Positions 1 through 9,481 of a stretch of 64,000 bases of DNA are shown piece after piece (position 1 is the first letter of the stretch; each line of letters opens with the position of its first letter). A program made the translations under genes and the position numbers. Source of the DNA: Colwellia sp. M166 (GTDB lineage Bacteria; Pseudomonadota; Gammaproteobacteria; Enterobacterales; Alteromonadaceae); NCBI RefSeq assembly GCF_024585285.1, contig NZ_CP040755.1, forward strand, positions 2,728,001-2,792,000, read 5' to 3'. The notes under the pieces were generated by a model. The model was not told the origin of the DNA. It did no database searches and worked only from the letters and a program-made list of their open reading frames with translations.

Positions 1-678
1 GTTGGCTTGTTTACCTCAAGTAAACACTTGATTGAGCTGATTTTTGAAAAGTCAGCTTTGTTAAGTTACTTCAAACTTAATCGAGATATTTTAATTCGCA
101 CCTTATGTTTAGAGATATGTTTTATCTTTATGACTTTTCAAGGTGCGCGCTTAGGTGATGATGTCGTTGCTGCTAATGCCATCTTAATGAATTTCTTACT
201 GCTGATATCTTTTGGTCTAGATGGTATTGCTAATGCAGCTGAAGTCATGGTTGGCAAGGCTAAAGGTCAAGGGAAGCAGAAAAATATTTTTGCTAGTGTT
301 AATATCGCACTTTTTTGGACCGGCATCTTTGCGATCATTTATAGTTTACTGTTTTATCTTGGTGGGCAATATTTCATTTCAACCATATCGAGTATTCCTG
401 AAGTTGTTGAATATGCGCAGCAACATATGTTTTGGATCATTGCGTTGCCACTGCTCGCCTGTTGGTGTTATTTATATGATGGTGTTTATGTTGGTTTGAT
501 GCAAGCAGCAGTAATGAGAAATAGTATGCTTATTGCGACATTTGGCTGCTTCTTTCCTGTCTGGTGGCTGTTAAAAGACTATGGTAACCATGGTTTATGG
601 GCGGCATTTTCGGTGTTTATGTTGGCGCGTGGAGTAACGTTAGCGTGGCATTATCAGCGGAACAGGCTCTCGTTTTAA
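1..678 (+). CDS. MATE family efflux transporter, DinF-like (3' part only)
   Basis: The reading frame is open from the first base, so the N-terminal half lies upstream of the window. The visible 225 residues form about six hydrophobic segments, as in the C-terminal half of a twelve-helix MATE transporter. Stretches such as GARLGDDVVAANAILMNF and DGIANAAEVMVGKAKGQG match the DinF branch as I know it, which exports drugs or other cations in exchange for Na+ or H+ at the inner membrane. The apparent ATG at 7 is internal and is not a start. The gene converges on the small membrane-protein gene at 675-911, with the stop codons overlapping. The family is fairly sure; the substrate cannot be told. 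Confidence 0.85.
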   Translation, partial: VGLFTSSKHLIELIFEKSALLSYFKLNRDILIRTLCLEICFIFMTFQGARLGDDVVAANAILMNFLLLISFGLDGIANAAEVMVGKAKGQGKQKNIFASVNIALFWTGIFAIIYSLLFYLGGQYFISTISSIPEVVEYAQQHMFWIIALPLLACWCYLYDGVYVGLMQAAVMRNSMLIATFGCFFPVWWLLKDYGNHGLWAAFSVFMLARGVTLAWHYQRNRLSF

Positions 679-911
679 TCTTTTGTACGATTAACGATAT
701 GATATAAGCGATTGGCAAACATACCAATGTAACCGTAAATGGCAAGTAGACAGCCACAAGCTAAAATAATTAAGCCGATTATTTGCCAGATATGGCTTTG
801 ATATAGCCCGAGCAAGATAAAACAAGCTCCTAAAACAAAAAGACCAAGTCCACAGAGAAAACGCTGCATGCTACGCTGTGGATTTTGGCCTATTTTTTCT
901 AACAATGACAT
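675..911 (-). CDS. small two-helix membrane protein, unknown function
   Basis: The protein has 78 residues when started at the ATG at 911 (MSLLEKIGQNPQRSMQRFL). An upstream in-frame start at 953 would run into nfuA and is less likely. A short basic N-terminus is followed by two hydrophobic segments of about 20 residues, and a charged tail ends in NRTKD. I do not recognise a family. It lies just downstream of nfuA on the same strand and could be co-transcribed with it. The 3' end overlaps the converging MATE gene by four bases. Confidence 0.6.
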   Translation of the reverse strand: MSLLEKIGQNPQRSMQRFLCGLGLFVLGACFILLGLYQSHIWQIIGLIILACGCLLAIYGYIGMFANRLYHIVNRTKD

Positions 912-930
912 AGTGACACTAAAGCAATAA

Positions 931-1512
931 TTAGTAGTATGAATGCTCACCACGTTGGTGTTCAGTCATATCTTTAACACCTTTAATTTCATCACCCATC
1001 ATGTCAATTAATTGCTTTTCAATACCGTCTTTAACCGTTACATCAATTTGCGCACAACCGTTACAGCCACCACCAAATTGTAATACAGCATAACCGTCTT
1101 CGGTGATTTCCATTAAGGTACATTCACCGCCATGGCCGGCGAGTTGCGGATTTACTTCTGCTTTCAAGAAGTAATCTACCCGTTCAAATAATGGTGCATC
1201 ATCAGCTACTTTACGTAATTTAGCGTTTGGCGCTTTTAAAGTTAACTGTGAACCCATTTGATCGGTAGTAAAATCAATTTCCGCGTCTTCTAAAAATAAT
1301 TTACTGTCAGCGTCTATGTAGGCAGAAAAATGTTCATACTTTAGTTCAATATCGTCAGCTTCTACAGCATCAGCCGGACAGTAAGATACACCGCATTCTG
1401 CGCTTGCTGTTCCAGGATTAACAACAAACACTCGGATACTGGTACCATCAGCTTGCTGAGAAAGTAGTTTTACAAAATGTTCTTGTGCAGTTTCTGAAAT
1501 GTTAATATTCAT
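931..1512 (-). CDS. nfuA: Fe/S biogenesis protein NfuA
   Basis: NfuA carries a 4Fe-4S cluster and passes it to client apoproteins in the cytoplasm, especially under oxidative stress or iron limitation. The 193 residues match the usual length of about 190. The N-terminal two thirds is the degenerate A-type (IscA-like) domain, and the C-terminal Nfu domain has the cluster-binding CxxC at residues 150-153 ([14 protein letters not shown]). ATG at 1512 is the only sensible start. In E. coli, nfuA sits beside gntX and bioH. Here an M14 peptidase gene has come between nfuA and the comF/bioH pair. Confidence 0.96.
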   Translation of the reverse strand: MNINISETAQEHFVKLLSQQADGTSIRVFVVNPGTASAECGVSYCPADAVEADDIELKYEHFSAYIDADSKLFLEDAEIDFTTDQMGSQLTLKAPNAKLRKVADDAPLFERVDYFLKAEVNPQLAGHGGECTLMEITEDGYAVLQFGGGCNGCAQIDVTVKDGIEKQLIDMMGDEIKGVKDMTEHQRGEHSYY

Positions 1513-1742
1513 ACTATTTTACTCTTCACTACTGGGGTTGAATGTTCAATACCCGACTATTTTACTCAAGTATGGACATTTTACTCTGCTCTGTCATTTC
1601 ACGCTAGTCCTAGATAGCATAATTTAGATACTGATAATATGGAAACGAAAAAAAATAGAAAATATAGTTAATTATCACGAGATAACTAGTTCATATGACA
1701 TTATTTTGTTATTTTATCCGACAATTAAATAAGGAAAATTTT

Positions 1743-4295
1743 ATGTTGTTATCGTTATGCCGAATTGTAATATTATTTTTAATCAGTGCTTCGTTTAGCG
1801 CCTTTAGTGCTGATGTAAGTACTTACTTGCCTGAAGGTGCCTCATATAACAACAATATACCAACACCGGAATCTACATTGGGCTTTGGGATTGGTGAACG
1901 CCATCCCCGTCATGATCAGGTGCTAAATTATTTAACACAAGTAGCAGATTTGTCCTCTCGGGTGAAAATTGAAGAAATTGGCCGTACAACTGAATTTCGC
2001 TCGCAAGTTTTACTGACAATTTCTAGCCCTGATAATTTAGCTAATATTGAACAAATTTTAGCTCGACGTTCAGACATAACGGCATCAGCTAACGATCCTG
2101 TTGTTGTTTGGTTAGGCTACAGTGTTCATGGTGATGAAATTAGTGGTACCAATGCGGCTATGGTGGTGGCTTATCACTTAGCGGCATCACAAGACAAAGC
2201 GGTTGCTGAAATGCTTGATGATACGATTATCGTGATAGAGCCAAGCATTAACCCTGATGGCATGGATAGGTTTGTCAATTGGGTAACTACCCATCGTGGC
2301 ATAACTCCTAATGCTGATCCAAATCACATTGAACATCATCAAGAATGGCGTACTGGCCGTACTAATCATTTTGGTTTCGATCTAAATCGTGATTGGTTGT
2401 TATTATCGCAAAAGGAAAGCCAAAATCGCCTACCTTATTTTCATCAATATCAACCAAATGTTCTAGGTGATTTTCACGAAATGGGTGCTCACGGCAGTTA
2501 CTTTTTTCAACCTGGCATTCCAACACGAACACATCCTTTAACGCTAGCAAAAAATACTGAATTAACACAGCTATTAGCGACGTATCATGCCAAAGCGCTA
2601 GATGCGAAAGATCGTTTATATTACAGCGAAGAAAGTTTTGATGACTTTTACTACGGTAAAGGTTCAACTTATCCAGATATTAACGGCGGTATTGGCGTGC
2701 TATTTGAGCAAGCAAGCAGCCGAGGTTTTCAACAAAATAGTGTTAATGGTTTATTAACTTTTGAATATGGCATACAAAATCATGTCTTAACGTCACTATC
2801 AACAATTGAAGGTGCTTGGAAAAATCAAGAGCAGTTTAAAGCATACCGAAAAGACTTTTACAAAATTGCCCAACAACAAGCCAGTGATGAAAATTTTAAT
2901 GGCTATATTTTCACTGAAAGCAAAGATAATTACCGCTTACAGAGTTTTTTAAGTAAGTTGCAACAACATCAAATTAAGGTTTATGGACTAACACAAGACT
3001 ATAAAATTCATGAGCGTATTTATCCCGCAAAGCATAGTTATTACATCCCGCTAGCTCAACCTCAGTATCGAGTCATTAAAGCGCTTTTTACTCAACAAAA
3101 AAACTTTCAAGATAATACTTTTTATGATGTCTCAGGTTGGACATTACCGTTAGCCATGAACATTGATTTTGCCCAAGTTGGCCGAACTTGGGGCTTGAAA
3201 ACGTCGGAAACACCTTGGCAACCTATGACTGAAAAAGTGGCTGACGTTGTTGATTCTGCTTATGCTTATGTATTTGAATGGCATGAATTTTTAGCGCCTA
3301 AACTGTTACACAAAATTACTAATGCAAAGCTGAAAGCAAAAGTTGCCACTAAAACCTTTTCAGCCGTTGTCGATGGTGTTGTGAAAACCTTTGAACAGGG
3401 CAGCATTATTGTGCCAGCGGGCAACCAAACGGTAAATAATTGGCAAAGGGTGCTGAAAAATTTTGCTGCTACCAGTCAAATTCCGTTATTGGCCTTAGAA
3501 ACCGGATTAACTGTCAAAGGCATCGATATGGGTAGTAGTTCTTTTCGTCCGGTGATCACGCCAAAAGTTTTGATGATCGGTGGTAAGGGAGTCTCGCAAT
3601 ATGAAGCTGGCGAAGTACTTTATTATTTGGATAATTTATTGGAAATACCGGTTACTGTAGTCGAAATGCAACGTTTAGCCGCGGTTAATTTAGCCGATTA
3701 TAGCCACATCATTATGGTGGACGGTAAGTATTCAATGTTAAATAGCAGAGCCGTGAGTAAGCTTAAATCATGGTTAGTTAATGGTGGCGTGTTGTTTGGT
3801 CAAAAACGTGCAGCACGTTGGTTGTCGGCAGAAGAGTTGTTAAAAATTGATTTTGTTACTAAAGATCATATTGACCAATTATTTGATACTGAAAAACTCA
3901 GCTACGGTGACAAAGAAGTTTTAGCGGGTAGAAAACGTATCGCTGGCGCTATTTTTCAAGCAGAATTAGATACCAGTCATCCTTTGGCTTATGGTTATCA
4001 AAACAATGAACTGCCGGTATTTAGAAATAGTACGGTGATTATGGAACAAACCATTTTACCATTTGTTAGTGTGGCGAAATATAGTAAATTGCCATTACTC
4101 AGCGGCTATGCGGATCAAAATTTAGTTAATCGACTAGCCAACAATCCGACACTGGTGGCCCACAATGTTGGCAAAGGTCGAGTTATTGCTAGTACGGATG
4201 ATTTAGCTTTTCGTGGCTACTTTTTGGGTAGTATGAAAATTATCGCTAACAGTCTGTTTTTTTCTAAAGCCTTTAGTACTAGCTTAGCGGAATAA
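1743..4295 (+). CDS. secreted M14 family zinc carboxypeptidase
   Basis: A large exported metallopeptidase of about 850 residues, probably active in the periplasm or outside the cell. The chosen ATG at 1743 follows AAGGAAAA and begins a clear signal peptide (MLLSLCRIVILFLISASFS). The ATG at 1695 would put 16 odd residues before it. Zinc site: H and E in GYSVHGDEISGTNAAM, with the third ligand probably the H of GDFHEMGAHGSYFF. NPDGMDRFVNW and FDLNRDW are the usual M14 substrate-pocket segments. The last 300 residues resemble the glutamine-amidotransferase-like domain of large M14 proteins. It lies between nfuA and comF, facing away from nfuA. Confidence 0.9.
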   Translation: MLLSLCRIVILFLISASFSAFSADVSTYLPEGASYNNNIPTPESTLGFGIGERHPRHDQVLNYLTQVADLSSRVKIEEIGRTTEFRSQVLLTISSPDNLANIEQILARRSDITASANDPVVVWLGYSVHGDEISGTNAAMVVAYHLAASQDKAVAEMLDDTIIVIEPSINPDGMDRFVNWVTTHRGITPNADPNHIEHHQEWRTGRTNHFGFDLNRDWLLLSQKESQNRLPYFHQYQPNVLGDFHEMGAHGSYFFQPGIPTRTHPLTLAKNTELTQLLATYHAKALDAKDRLYYSEESFDDFYYGKGSTYPDINGGIGVLFEQASSRGFQQNSVNGLLTFEYGIQNHVLTSLSTIEGAWKNQEQFKAYRKDFYKIAQQQASDENFNGYIFTESKDNYRLQSFLSKLQQHQIKVYGLTQDYKIHERIYPAKHSYYIPLAQPQYRVIKALFTQQKNFQDNTFYDVSGWTLPLAMNIDFAQVGRTWGLKTSETPWQPMTEKVADVVDSAYAYVFEWHEFLAPKLLHKITNAKLKAKVATKTFSAVVDGVVKTFEQGSIIVPAGNQTVNNWQRVLKNFAATSQIPLLALETGLTVKGIDMGSSSFRPVITPKVLMIGGKGVSQYEAGEVLYYLDNLLEIPVTVVEMQRLAAVNLADYSHIIMVDGKYSMLNSRAVSKLKSWLVNGGVLFGQKRAARWLSAEELLKIDFVTKDHIDQLFDTEKLSYGDKEVLAGRKRIAGAIFQAELDTSHPLAYGYQNNELPVFRNSTVIMEQTILPFVSVAKYSKLPLLSGYADQNLVNRLANNPTLVAHNVGKGRVIASTDDLAFRGYFLGSMKIIANSLFFSKAFSTSLAE

Positions 4296-4303
4296 AAATC
4301 AGC

Positions 4304-5071
4304 TTAATTGGGCAGAGCTAAACAAAGACTAAGGAGGGTAATATTTTGCACTCCTTTTCTTTTCAGTAGTCGACAAATCTCATTTGCTGTTGTGCCTGTG
4401 GTCACCACATCGTCAATTAAAATAACTTGCTTGGGCAGCGACAATTGTGGATTAAATTGGATGCTAAAAGCATGTTTTAAGTTTTTTCTACGTTCAATTC
4501 CTGACTTACCAACCTGGTTTTCAGTCAGCTTCTCACGAATAATAATATTGGTTTGATAATCATAGCTAAAATGCTGCGCAAACTTTTGGGCAATAAGGTG
4601 AGCTTGATTAAAACCGCGTTCTTGCCATTTCTTCAAATGTAACGGCACCGATAAAATCATTATATTGTTAGATATAATATTAGCTTTTCCAGCTTCAAGA
4701 TATTGACGCCAATGGATAATTAGCAAGTAACTTAGCAGCGCTGCGAATTCTGTTTTATATTGATATTTTAACTGACCAATCCAAGCGTCAAATGGCCAGA
4801 CATAAGGCGCTATTGCTAATAGGTGATCAAAATGTCTTATGGGGATTATCTTGGCAATAGCGGGCCATAATAATAAATCATATGGTACAAGCTGATGATT
4901 AAAATAGGGTAAATCAGCCTGACAATATTGACACAATAGCGGATGCTGTTGACAAGGATTACCACATAAGCAACAACAGCTAATATGCAGCCTTAATTTA
5001 CTTATATTCTTGTATAATGACTGGCGTAAATAACTCATTATTTCATTACGGTTCTTGTTGCCAAATTCCAT
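4304..5071 (-). CDS. ComF/GntX family phosphoribosyltransferase-like protein
   Basis: ComF-family protein of about 255 residues. The N-terminus has a four-cysteine zinc-finger-like knot (CCCLCGNPCQQHPLLCQYC). The C-terminus has the type I phosphoribosyltransferase signature VILIDDVVTTGTTANEI, which binds PRPP-like substrates. In naturally competent bacteria ComF acts in DNA uptake; in E. coli the homologue is called GntX. AAAGGA lies eight bases before the ATG at 5071, so I prefer it over the ATG at 5080. It is divergent from bioH with about 50 bp between, as in E. coli. A role in competence is only inferred, but type IV pilus genes occur elsewhere in the window. Confidence 0.88.
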   Translation of the reverse strand: MEFGNKNRNEIMSYLRQSLYKNISKLRLHISCCCLCGNPCQQHPLLCQYCQADLPYFNHQLVPYDLLLWPAIAKIIPIRHFDHLLAIAPYVWPFDAWIGQLKYQYKTEFAALLSYLLIIHWRQYLEAGKANIISNNIMILSVPLHLKKWQERGFNQAHLIAQKFAQHFSYDYQTNIIIREKLTENQVGKSGIERRKNLKHAFSIQFNPQLSLPKQVILIDDVVTTGTTANEICRLLKRKGVQNITLLSLCLALPN

Positions 5072-5125
5072 TTTCAACATCCTTTCGTTAAACTATGCCT
5101 TCACTAAATATTGAGCACTGTACGG

Positions 5126-5926
5126 ATGACTGAAAGCATGGCAGAAAGATTGAAAATTGCGAGCCAAGGGCAAGGCCTTCCGCTCGTATTTATTCACGGT
5201 TGGGGTTTAAATTCAGCGGTTTGGCAACCATGTTTAGCACAATTGCAAGTTGATTTTGAGGTCATCACCATTGATTTGCCTGGCTTTGCAACCAACAGTG
5301 GATTTCAAGTGGCTGAGTACAGCTTGGTCAATTTAGCAAAAAAAGTTCAACAAGCCGTTGCCAAACCAGCCGTTTATATTGGCTGGTCTTTAGGTGGCTT
5401 AGTGGCTAGTCAAATCACTATTAATTACCCAGAGCAGGTCTTAGGGTTGATCACGGTTGCTAGCTCACCACAATTTGTTGAGGAAGATAATTGGCCCGGC
5501 ATTAAAAAAGCTGTTTTAGCGATGTTTCATCAACAACTGGCGCAAGATACCACGAAAACCATCAGTAATTTTTTGAAGATACAAGCGATGGGCAGCCCAA
5601 ATGTTCGTCAAGACATCAAGAAAATTCGTGATTTAGTTATGCAACATGAACAACCTAGCCAGCAAATTTTAGATGATTCGCTAGCGTTATTAACAAGTTC
5701 AAATTTGTCTAATGCCTTAAGTGATATTCACCAACCATTTCTCAGACTTTATGGCAAGCTTGATGGTTTAGTTCCCAAGCAGGTTATTCCATTGATTGAT
5801 GATCTTGTGCCCAATAGTGACTGTCATATATTTGCACAAGCCTCGCATGCACCATTTATATCTCATCAGGAGGAGTTTTTGTTGATAGTGAAAAGCTGGT
5901 TACTGAGGCATTTTAATAAAGACTAA
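5126..5926 (+). CDS. bioH: pimeloyl-[acyl-carrier protein] methyl ester esterase BioH
   Basis: BioH removes the methyl group from pimeloyl-ACP methyl ester, releasing pimeloyl-ACP for biotin ring assembly in the cytoplasm. The alpha/beta-hydrolase fold shows the oxyanion segment FIHGWGLNSAVW, the nucleophile elbow GWSLGGLVASQ, the acid near YGKLDGLVPKQ and the histidine in SHAPFISH. GWSLGGLVASQ and TVASSPQF are very like E. coli BioH. The start is uncertain: TTG 5111, ATG 5126 and ATG 5138 are in frame. The last has GGATGA at a good distance and would best match the E. coli length. Divergent from comF. Confidence 0.93.
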   Translation: MTESMAERLKIASQGQGLPLVFIHGWGLNSAVWQPCLAQLQVDFEVITIDLPGFATNSGFQVAEYSLVNLAKKVQQAVAKPAVYIGWSLGGLVASQITINYPEQVLGLITVASSPQFVEEDNWPGIKKAVLAMFHQQLAQDTTKTISNFLKIQAMGSPNVRQDIKKIRDLVMQHEQPSQQILDDSLALLTSSNLSNALSDIHQPFLRLYGKLDGLVPKQVIPLIDDLVPNSDCHIFAQASHAPFISHQEEFLLIVKSWLLRHFNKD

Positions 5927-6038
5927 TGGTTTACTTTTCTATCGTTTTGGTTAATAATTAAACAGGTTATTATCAGTTATGTATAGTTGTTGTTTAATTG
6001 CGTCATTGGCAATTAATAAGTGTATTTAGGAGGATTTT

Positions 6039-6335
6039 ATGGAAATTCAATCAGCTTTCAATGCTGGCGTACAAGGTTTTCAAAAAGCAACCGATGATGC
6101 TAACCAAGCTGCTGCGAGTATAGCGTCAAATATTACGATTAGCCCTGAAGATTTTGGTGTCGGGCAAGAAAATAATGCTAACGCTACTGAGCAAAACCAA
6201 ACCAATGGTGAACTGTCAGATTTAAACCAATCTATTGTTGATTCTCGTGTTGCCGAATTTCAAGCTAAAGCCTCTGCAGAAGTGATAGAAGCAGCTGATG
6301 ATAATTTAGGCACCTTATTGGATGTACGCGTTTAA
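6039..6335 (+). CDS. small flagellar rod-like protein, unknown role
   Basis: 98 residues with a strong AGGAGG six bases before the ATG. The N-terminal MEIQSAFNAGVQGFQKATDD and the C-terminal AEFQAKASAEVIEAADDNLG resemble the paired terminal helices of flagellar rod and hook proteins (FlgB/FlgC/FlgE type), which pack into a coiled coil. The middle is rich in N, Q, T and E and looks disordered. No flagellar genes lie nearby. It is followed after five bases by the SprA-like metalloprotease gene, probably in one operon. Resemblance at the ends is what I see; a true role in flagella is not shown. Confidence 0.7.
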   Translation: MEIQSAFNAGVQGFQKATDDANQAAASIASNITISPEDFGVGQENNANATEQNQTNGELSDLNQSIVDSRVAEFQAKASAEVIEAADDNLGTLLDVRV

Positions 6336-6340
6336 TAATC

Positions 6341-7318
6341 ATGAATATTAATTCGCAAGGCTATAACTTACCCATACCAACTGCAGTAAATCTGCAGACG
6401 GATAGCTTGCGTCGTGATAATCAGCAACGAGAAATCATTACTAAACCTGAAGCCTCAAACCAATCAGCTGCTGAAAAAGGTGTAGCCTCTGATAAAGAGC
6501 GTGGACGCACTCCAGCCCAAAATAACGAGCAAGTAGACTTTGCTAGTCTGCGTAAGCAAGCAGAACTTGCTAATGATGTTATTGGTGATAATTCCGAGCG
6601 TTCGGCGCAAGATTCTCCACAAGACAATGACAAAGAAGATAATGAGCAAAGTAGTAACTCCAAAGGAGAGCTAACTGAAGAGCAAGGGTCACAAGAGGGT
6701 TCTGAGAAATCTAAGGAAGCTTTATTTGCCGAGCAACAAGAGGTTAAAAGCTTAAAACTACGAGATCAAGAGGTTCGCTCACACGAATTAGCTCATGCTG
6801 CCGTCGGGGGGGCTTATACTGGTGCACCTAACTATTCATTTGAAGTAGGTCCTGACGGTAATAAGTATGCGATTGGCGGTGAAGTTTCGGTTGATTTGGC
6901 CCCTGTTGATGGTAATCCTAGTGCTACTATTGCCAAAATGCAGAAGGTTCACGCGGCAGCATTAGCACCAGCGAATCCATCAATTCAAGACACTCGCGTT
7001 GCTGCATCTGCTGCTAAATTGATTGCACAAGCTCAATCAGAATTATCGGCAATCTCGCTAGAAGACCCAAACGCAAAACAAGATTTTGTTGGTTTAATCA
7101 GGCCTAATGATGTTTTATCTCAAGAAGGTCAAAGTGCTAACGATGCTAGTAATGAATTTGATCAATTTATTGGCCAAACATTATCTGCACAAGAACAAGT
7201 AGCGCCAAGTAGATCTTTAGAAGTGGATGAAAGAGCGGGACGCATTAATCAATTTTATGCAAACATTAATCAAGCGTACGAAAAGCCAGCAAGCTATCAA
7301 TTTGAATTAACCGCTTAG
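6341..7318 (+). CDS. SprA-related putative metalloprotease (CJM1_0395-like)
   Basis: 325 residues. The first 130 or so are low in complexity and highly charged (Q, E, S, D, N). They are followed by a compact domain with the HExxH-like zinc motif in VRSHELAHAAVGGAYTG, then FEVGPDGNKYAIGGEVSVD and KMQKVHAAALAPANPSIQD. This arrangement is that of the SprA-related family of putative metalloproteases found in many Gammaproteobacteria. No signal peptide is visible. It shares a likely operon with the rod-like small protein and ends just before a strong bidirectional terminator. Substrate and biological role are unknown. Confidence 0.8.
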   Translation: MNINSQGYNLPIPTAVNLQTDSLRRDNQQREIITKPEASNQSAAEKGVASDKERGRTPAQNNEQVDFASLRKQAELANDVIGDNSERSAQDSPQDNDKEDNEQSSNSKGELTEEQGSQEGSEKSKEALFAEQQEVKSLKLRDQEVRSHELAHAAVGGAYTGAPNYSFEVGPDGNKYAIGGEVSVDLAPVDGNPSATIAKMQKVHAAALAPANPSIQDTRVAASAAKLIAQAQSELSAISLEDPNAKQDFVGLIRPNDVLSQEGQSANDASNEFDQFIGQTLSAQEQVAPSRSLEVDERAGRINQFYANINQAYEKPASYQFELTA

Positions 7319-7339
7319 CAAAATTGATAAGATACAAAT

Positions 7340-7367
7340 AAAAAGCCTGCAGTTTTGCAGGCTTTTT
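7340..7367. terminator. bidirectional rho-independent terminator
   Basis: A perfect stem AAAAAGCCTGCA / TGCAGGCTTTTT with a GTTT loop and a T-run on both strands, placed between the convergent SprA-like gene and pyrE. It would end both transcripts. Confidence 0.9.
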
Positions 7368-7401
7368 ACGTTTACAGCTTGTAACAAAGCGAGTAAAAGT
7401 G

Positions 7402-8043
7402 CTAAATACCGTAATCTTCGCGATATTTTTTAATGCTAGCTAAACTGTCTGCCATATCAGGCTTTTCTTCTAAATAACTAATTAAGTCAGCTAAGGTAAC
7501 GATCGATATTACTTTGGTATTAAAATCGCGTTCAACTTCTTGAATGGCAGAAAGCTCAGCTCGGCCTTTCTCTTGTCTGTCTAAAGCGATGAGTACCCCT
7601 GACAATTCTGCGCCATGGGCTTTAATAATTTCCATCGATTCACGAATAGCGGTGCCCGCTGTGATCACGTCATCAACTAGCATCACTTTACCTTCAAGCG
7701 CGGAGCCAACTAAACTACCACCTTCACCGTGAGTTTTTGCTTCTTTACGGTTGAAACAATAAGGCATATCAATATCGTAACTGTCAGCAAGTGCTACCGC
7801 CGTTGTTGTTGCAATCGGTATGCCTTTGTAAGCAGGGCCAAATAACAAGTTATAGTCAATTTTTGAGTCTTGCAAAGCTGCTGCATAAAAACGACCTAAG
7901 CGTGCTAAATCACCACCAGTATTAAATAAACCGGCATTAAAAAAGTAAGGACTGGTACGGCCCGATTTTAAAGTGAACTCACCAAAACGCAGTACTTGTT
8001 TCGATAAGGCAAATTCGATAAATTCGCGTTGATAATCTTTCAT
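7402..8043 (-). CDS. pyrE: orotate phosphoribosyltransferase
   Basis: Fifth step of de novo pyrimidine synthesis: orotate plus PRPP gives orotidine 5'-phosphate. 213 residues, the usual size. The PRPP-binding loop is [17 protein letters not shown], the substrate region is [13 protein letters not shown], and the mobile loop is [12 protein letters not shown]. Start ATG 8043 is favoured over the adjacent ATG 8046 because AGGAG then lies seven bases away. It follows rph by 18 bp on the same strand, the classical rph-pyrE operon. In E. coli, translation of rph couples to an attenuator before pyrE; no such hairpin is evident in this short gap. Confidence 0.97.
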   Translation of the reverse strand: MKDYQREFIEFALSKQVLRFGEFTLKSGRTSPYFFNAGLFNTGGDLARLGRFYAAALQDSKIDYNLLFGPAYKGIPIATTTAVALADSYDIDMPYCFNRKEAKTHGEGGSLVGSALEGKVMLVDDVITAGTAIRESMEIIKAHGAELSGVLIALDRQEKGRAELSAIQEVERDFNTKVISIVTLADLISYLEEKPDMADSLASIKKYREDYGI

Positions 8044-8063
8044 CATTGGCTCCTATCAGTGGC

Positions 8064-8777
8064 TTAGTTTAAAGCAGTTTTTTGAATATCAAATAGCTCG
8101 TTAATGCTATTTTTAGCTAAGGTAAGCATTTCTTGCATCTCGTCAAAGCTGAACGGCTCTTCTTCGGCGGTGCCTTGTACTTCAATTAATTTACCCGTTT
8201 CGGTCATTACAACATTCATATCAGTATCGGCTGCAGAATCTTCAAGATAATCCAAGTCAGAAACTGCTTCACCTTTATACATACCAACAGAAACAGCAGC
8301 AATCATGTGTTTAAGTGGGTTGTTATTAATAATACCTTTCGCACGCATATGGTTTAATGCATCAACCAAAGCCACACATGCACCGGTAATTGACGCGGTA
8401 CGCGTGCCGCCATCAGCTTGAATTACATCACAATCAACAGTAATAGTATTTTCACCCAATGCCACTAAATCAACAGCTGCACGCAACGAACGAGCAATTA
8501 AGCGAGAAATTTCTAACGTACGACCACTTTGCTTACCGTTAGCCGCTTCACGACGCATACGAGTATGAGTAGAACGAGGTAACATACCGTATTCAGCAGT
8601 GATCCAGCCTTTGCCTTGGCCTTTTAGAAAACGTGGTACGCCAGTTTCAACTGTAGCAGTACAAATAACTTTAGTATCCCCAAACTCAATAAGCACAGAG
8701 CCTTCTGCATGAGCTGTGAATTGACGAGTAATGGTTACCGGACGAATTTGTCCTAAAGTTCTGCCGCTTGGACGCAT
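8064..8777 (-). CDS. rph: ribonuclease PH
   Basis: A phosphorolytic 3'-5' exoribonuclease that trims tRNA 3' ends, working as a hexamer. 237 residues, family-typical. It begins [16 protein letters not shown], the usual RNase PH start. The ATG at 8777 has AGGAA upstream, so the longer frame from 8840 is not used. Conserved stretches include [37 protein letters not shown] and [17 protein letters not shown]. Operon with pyrE. In many Gammaproteobacteria yicC is the divergent neighbour; here an insertion of about 3.1 kb separates them. Confidence 0.97.
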   Translation of the reverse strand: MRPSGRTLGQIRPVTITRQFTAHAEGSVLIEFGDTKVICTATVETGVPRFLKGQGKGWITAEYGMLPRSTHTRMRREAANGKQSGRTLEISRLIARSLRAAVDLVALGENTITVDCDVIQADGGTRTASITGACVALVDALNHMRAKGIINNNPLKHMIAAVSVGMYKGEAVSDLDYLEDSAADTDMNVVMTETGKLIEVQGTAEEEPFSFDEMQEMLTLAKNSINELFDIQKTALN

Positions 8778-8944
8778 GTTGAAATTCCTATCATAGTATA
8801 ATTGCTGCGCATTATAATCGTTCGCATAACAATTTGACATAATGACGTAGCAACTATTTTGAAATATAGTTAATTAATCTAAGGTCATTCTATTAAGTCA
8901 TTATTATGCGTTGGCTCCAAATGTCAGCACAATAGAGAGAATTT

Positions 8945-9481
8945 ATGAAATTTCAGCTGTTTATCATTTTGCTTATCGTGAGTTTATTTATCACTAGCCA
9001 AACAATCGCAAAAGAAGTGATTAGTCAGTCAGTAAAAGCGTTGCCGTTATACAGTAAAGTTTATGATGACAAGCGTGATCCATTTAAAGATGCGCAAGCA
9101 GCAATTAAGCTGGCGCAAGCAAGTGGGAGAAATGTATTGATTGAAATAGGTGGAACTTGGTGTACTTGGTGTCACAAAATGGATGCATTTTTAGCTGATA
9201 ACCCTGCAATTAATCAACAGTTACATGACAATTATGTTCTGCTTAAAGTTAGTGTCAGTGACAGTAACGAAAATGAAGCCTTTATGAAGTCATTACCACC
9301 AGTACAAGGTTACCCGCATATGTATGTGTCAACTAATACTGGTCAAATGTTATTGTCCAAAGATACTGCCGAGTTATTGGATAATTTAGAATATTCAGCA
9401 GAATATTGGTCAGCATTTTTAAGCAAATGGCAGGCAGAAAACAATAAGGAAAATAGTGATGTCTCAAACGCAAAAGGCTAG
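8945..9481 (+). CDS. exported thioredoxin-fold protein
   Basis: 178 residues with an N-terminal signal peptide (MKFQLFIILLIVSLFITSQ, cut near TIAKE). The thioredoxin fold has a WCTWC redox motif (GGTWCTWCHKMDAFL) and a later GYPHMYV containing the cis-proline. It belongs to the thioredoxin-like group that includes DsbD-C/YyaL-type WCxWCH motifs. It probably works in the periplasm. The stop codon overlaps the start of the next gene by about 23 bases, so the three genes to 11950 are one operon. It may keep cysteines of the partner dehydrogenase reduced; that is inference from position. Confidence 0.85.
   Translation: MKFQLFIILLIVSLFITSQTIAKEVISQSVKALPLYSKVYDDKRDPFKDAQAAIKLAQASGRNVLIEIGGTWCTWCHKMDAFLADNPAINQQLHDNYVLLKVSVSDSNENEAFMKSLPPVQGYPHMYVSTNTGQMLLSKDTAELLDNLEYSAEYWSAFLSKWQAENNKENSDVSNAKG

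Noticed and set aside
2187..2667. Antisense open frames in the M14 peptidase
   Set aside because: Shadows of the coding strand; no ribosome-binding site or recognisable domain.
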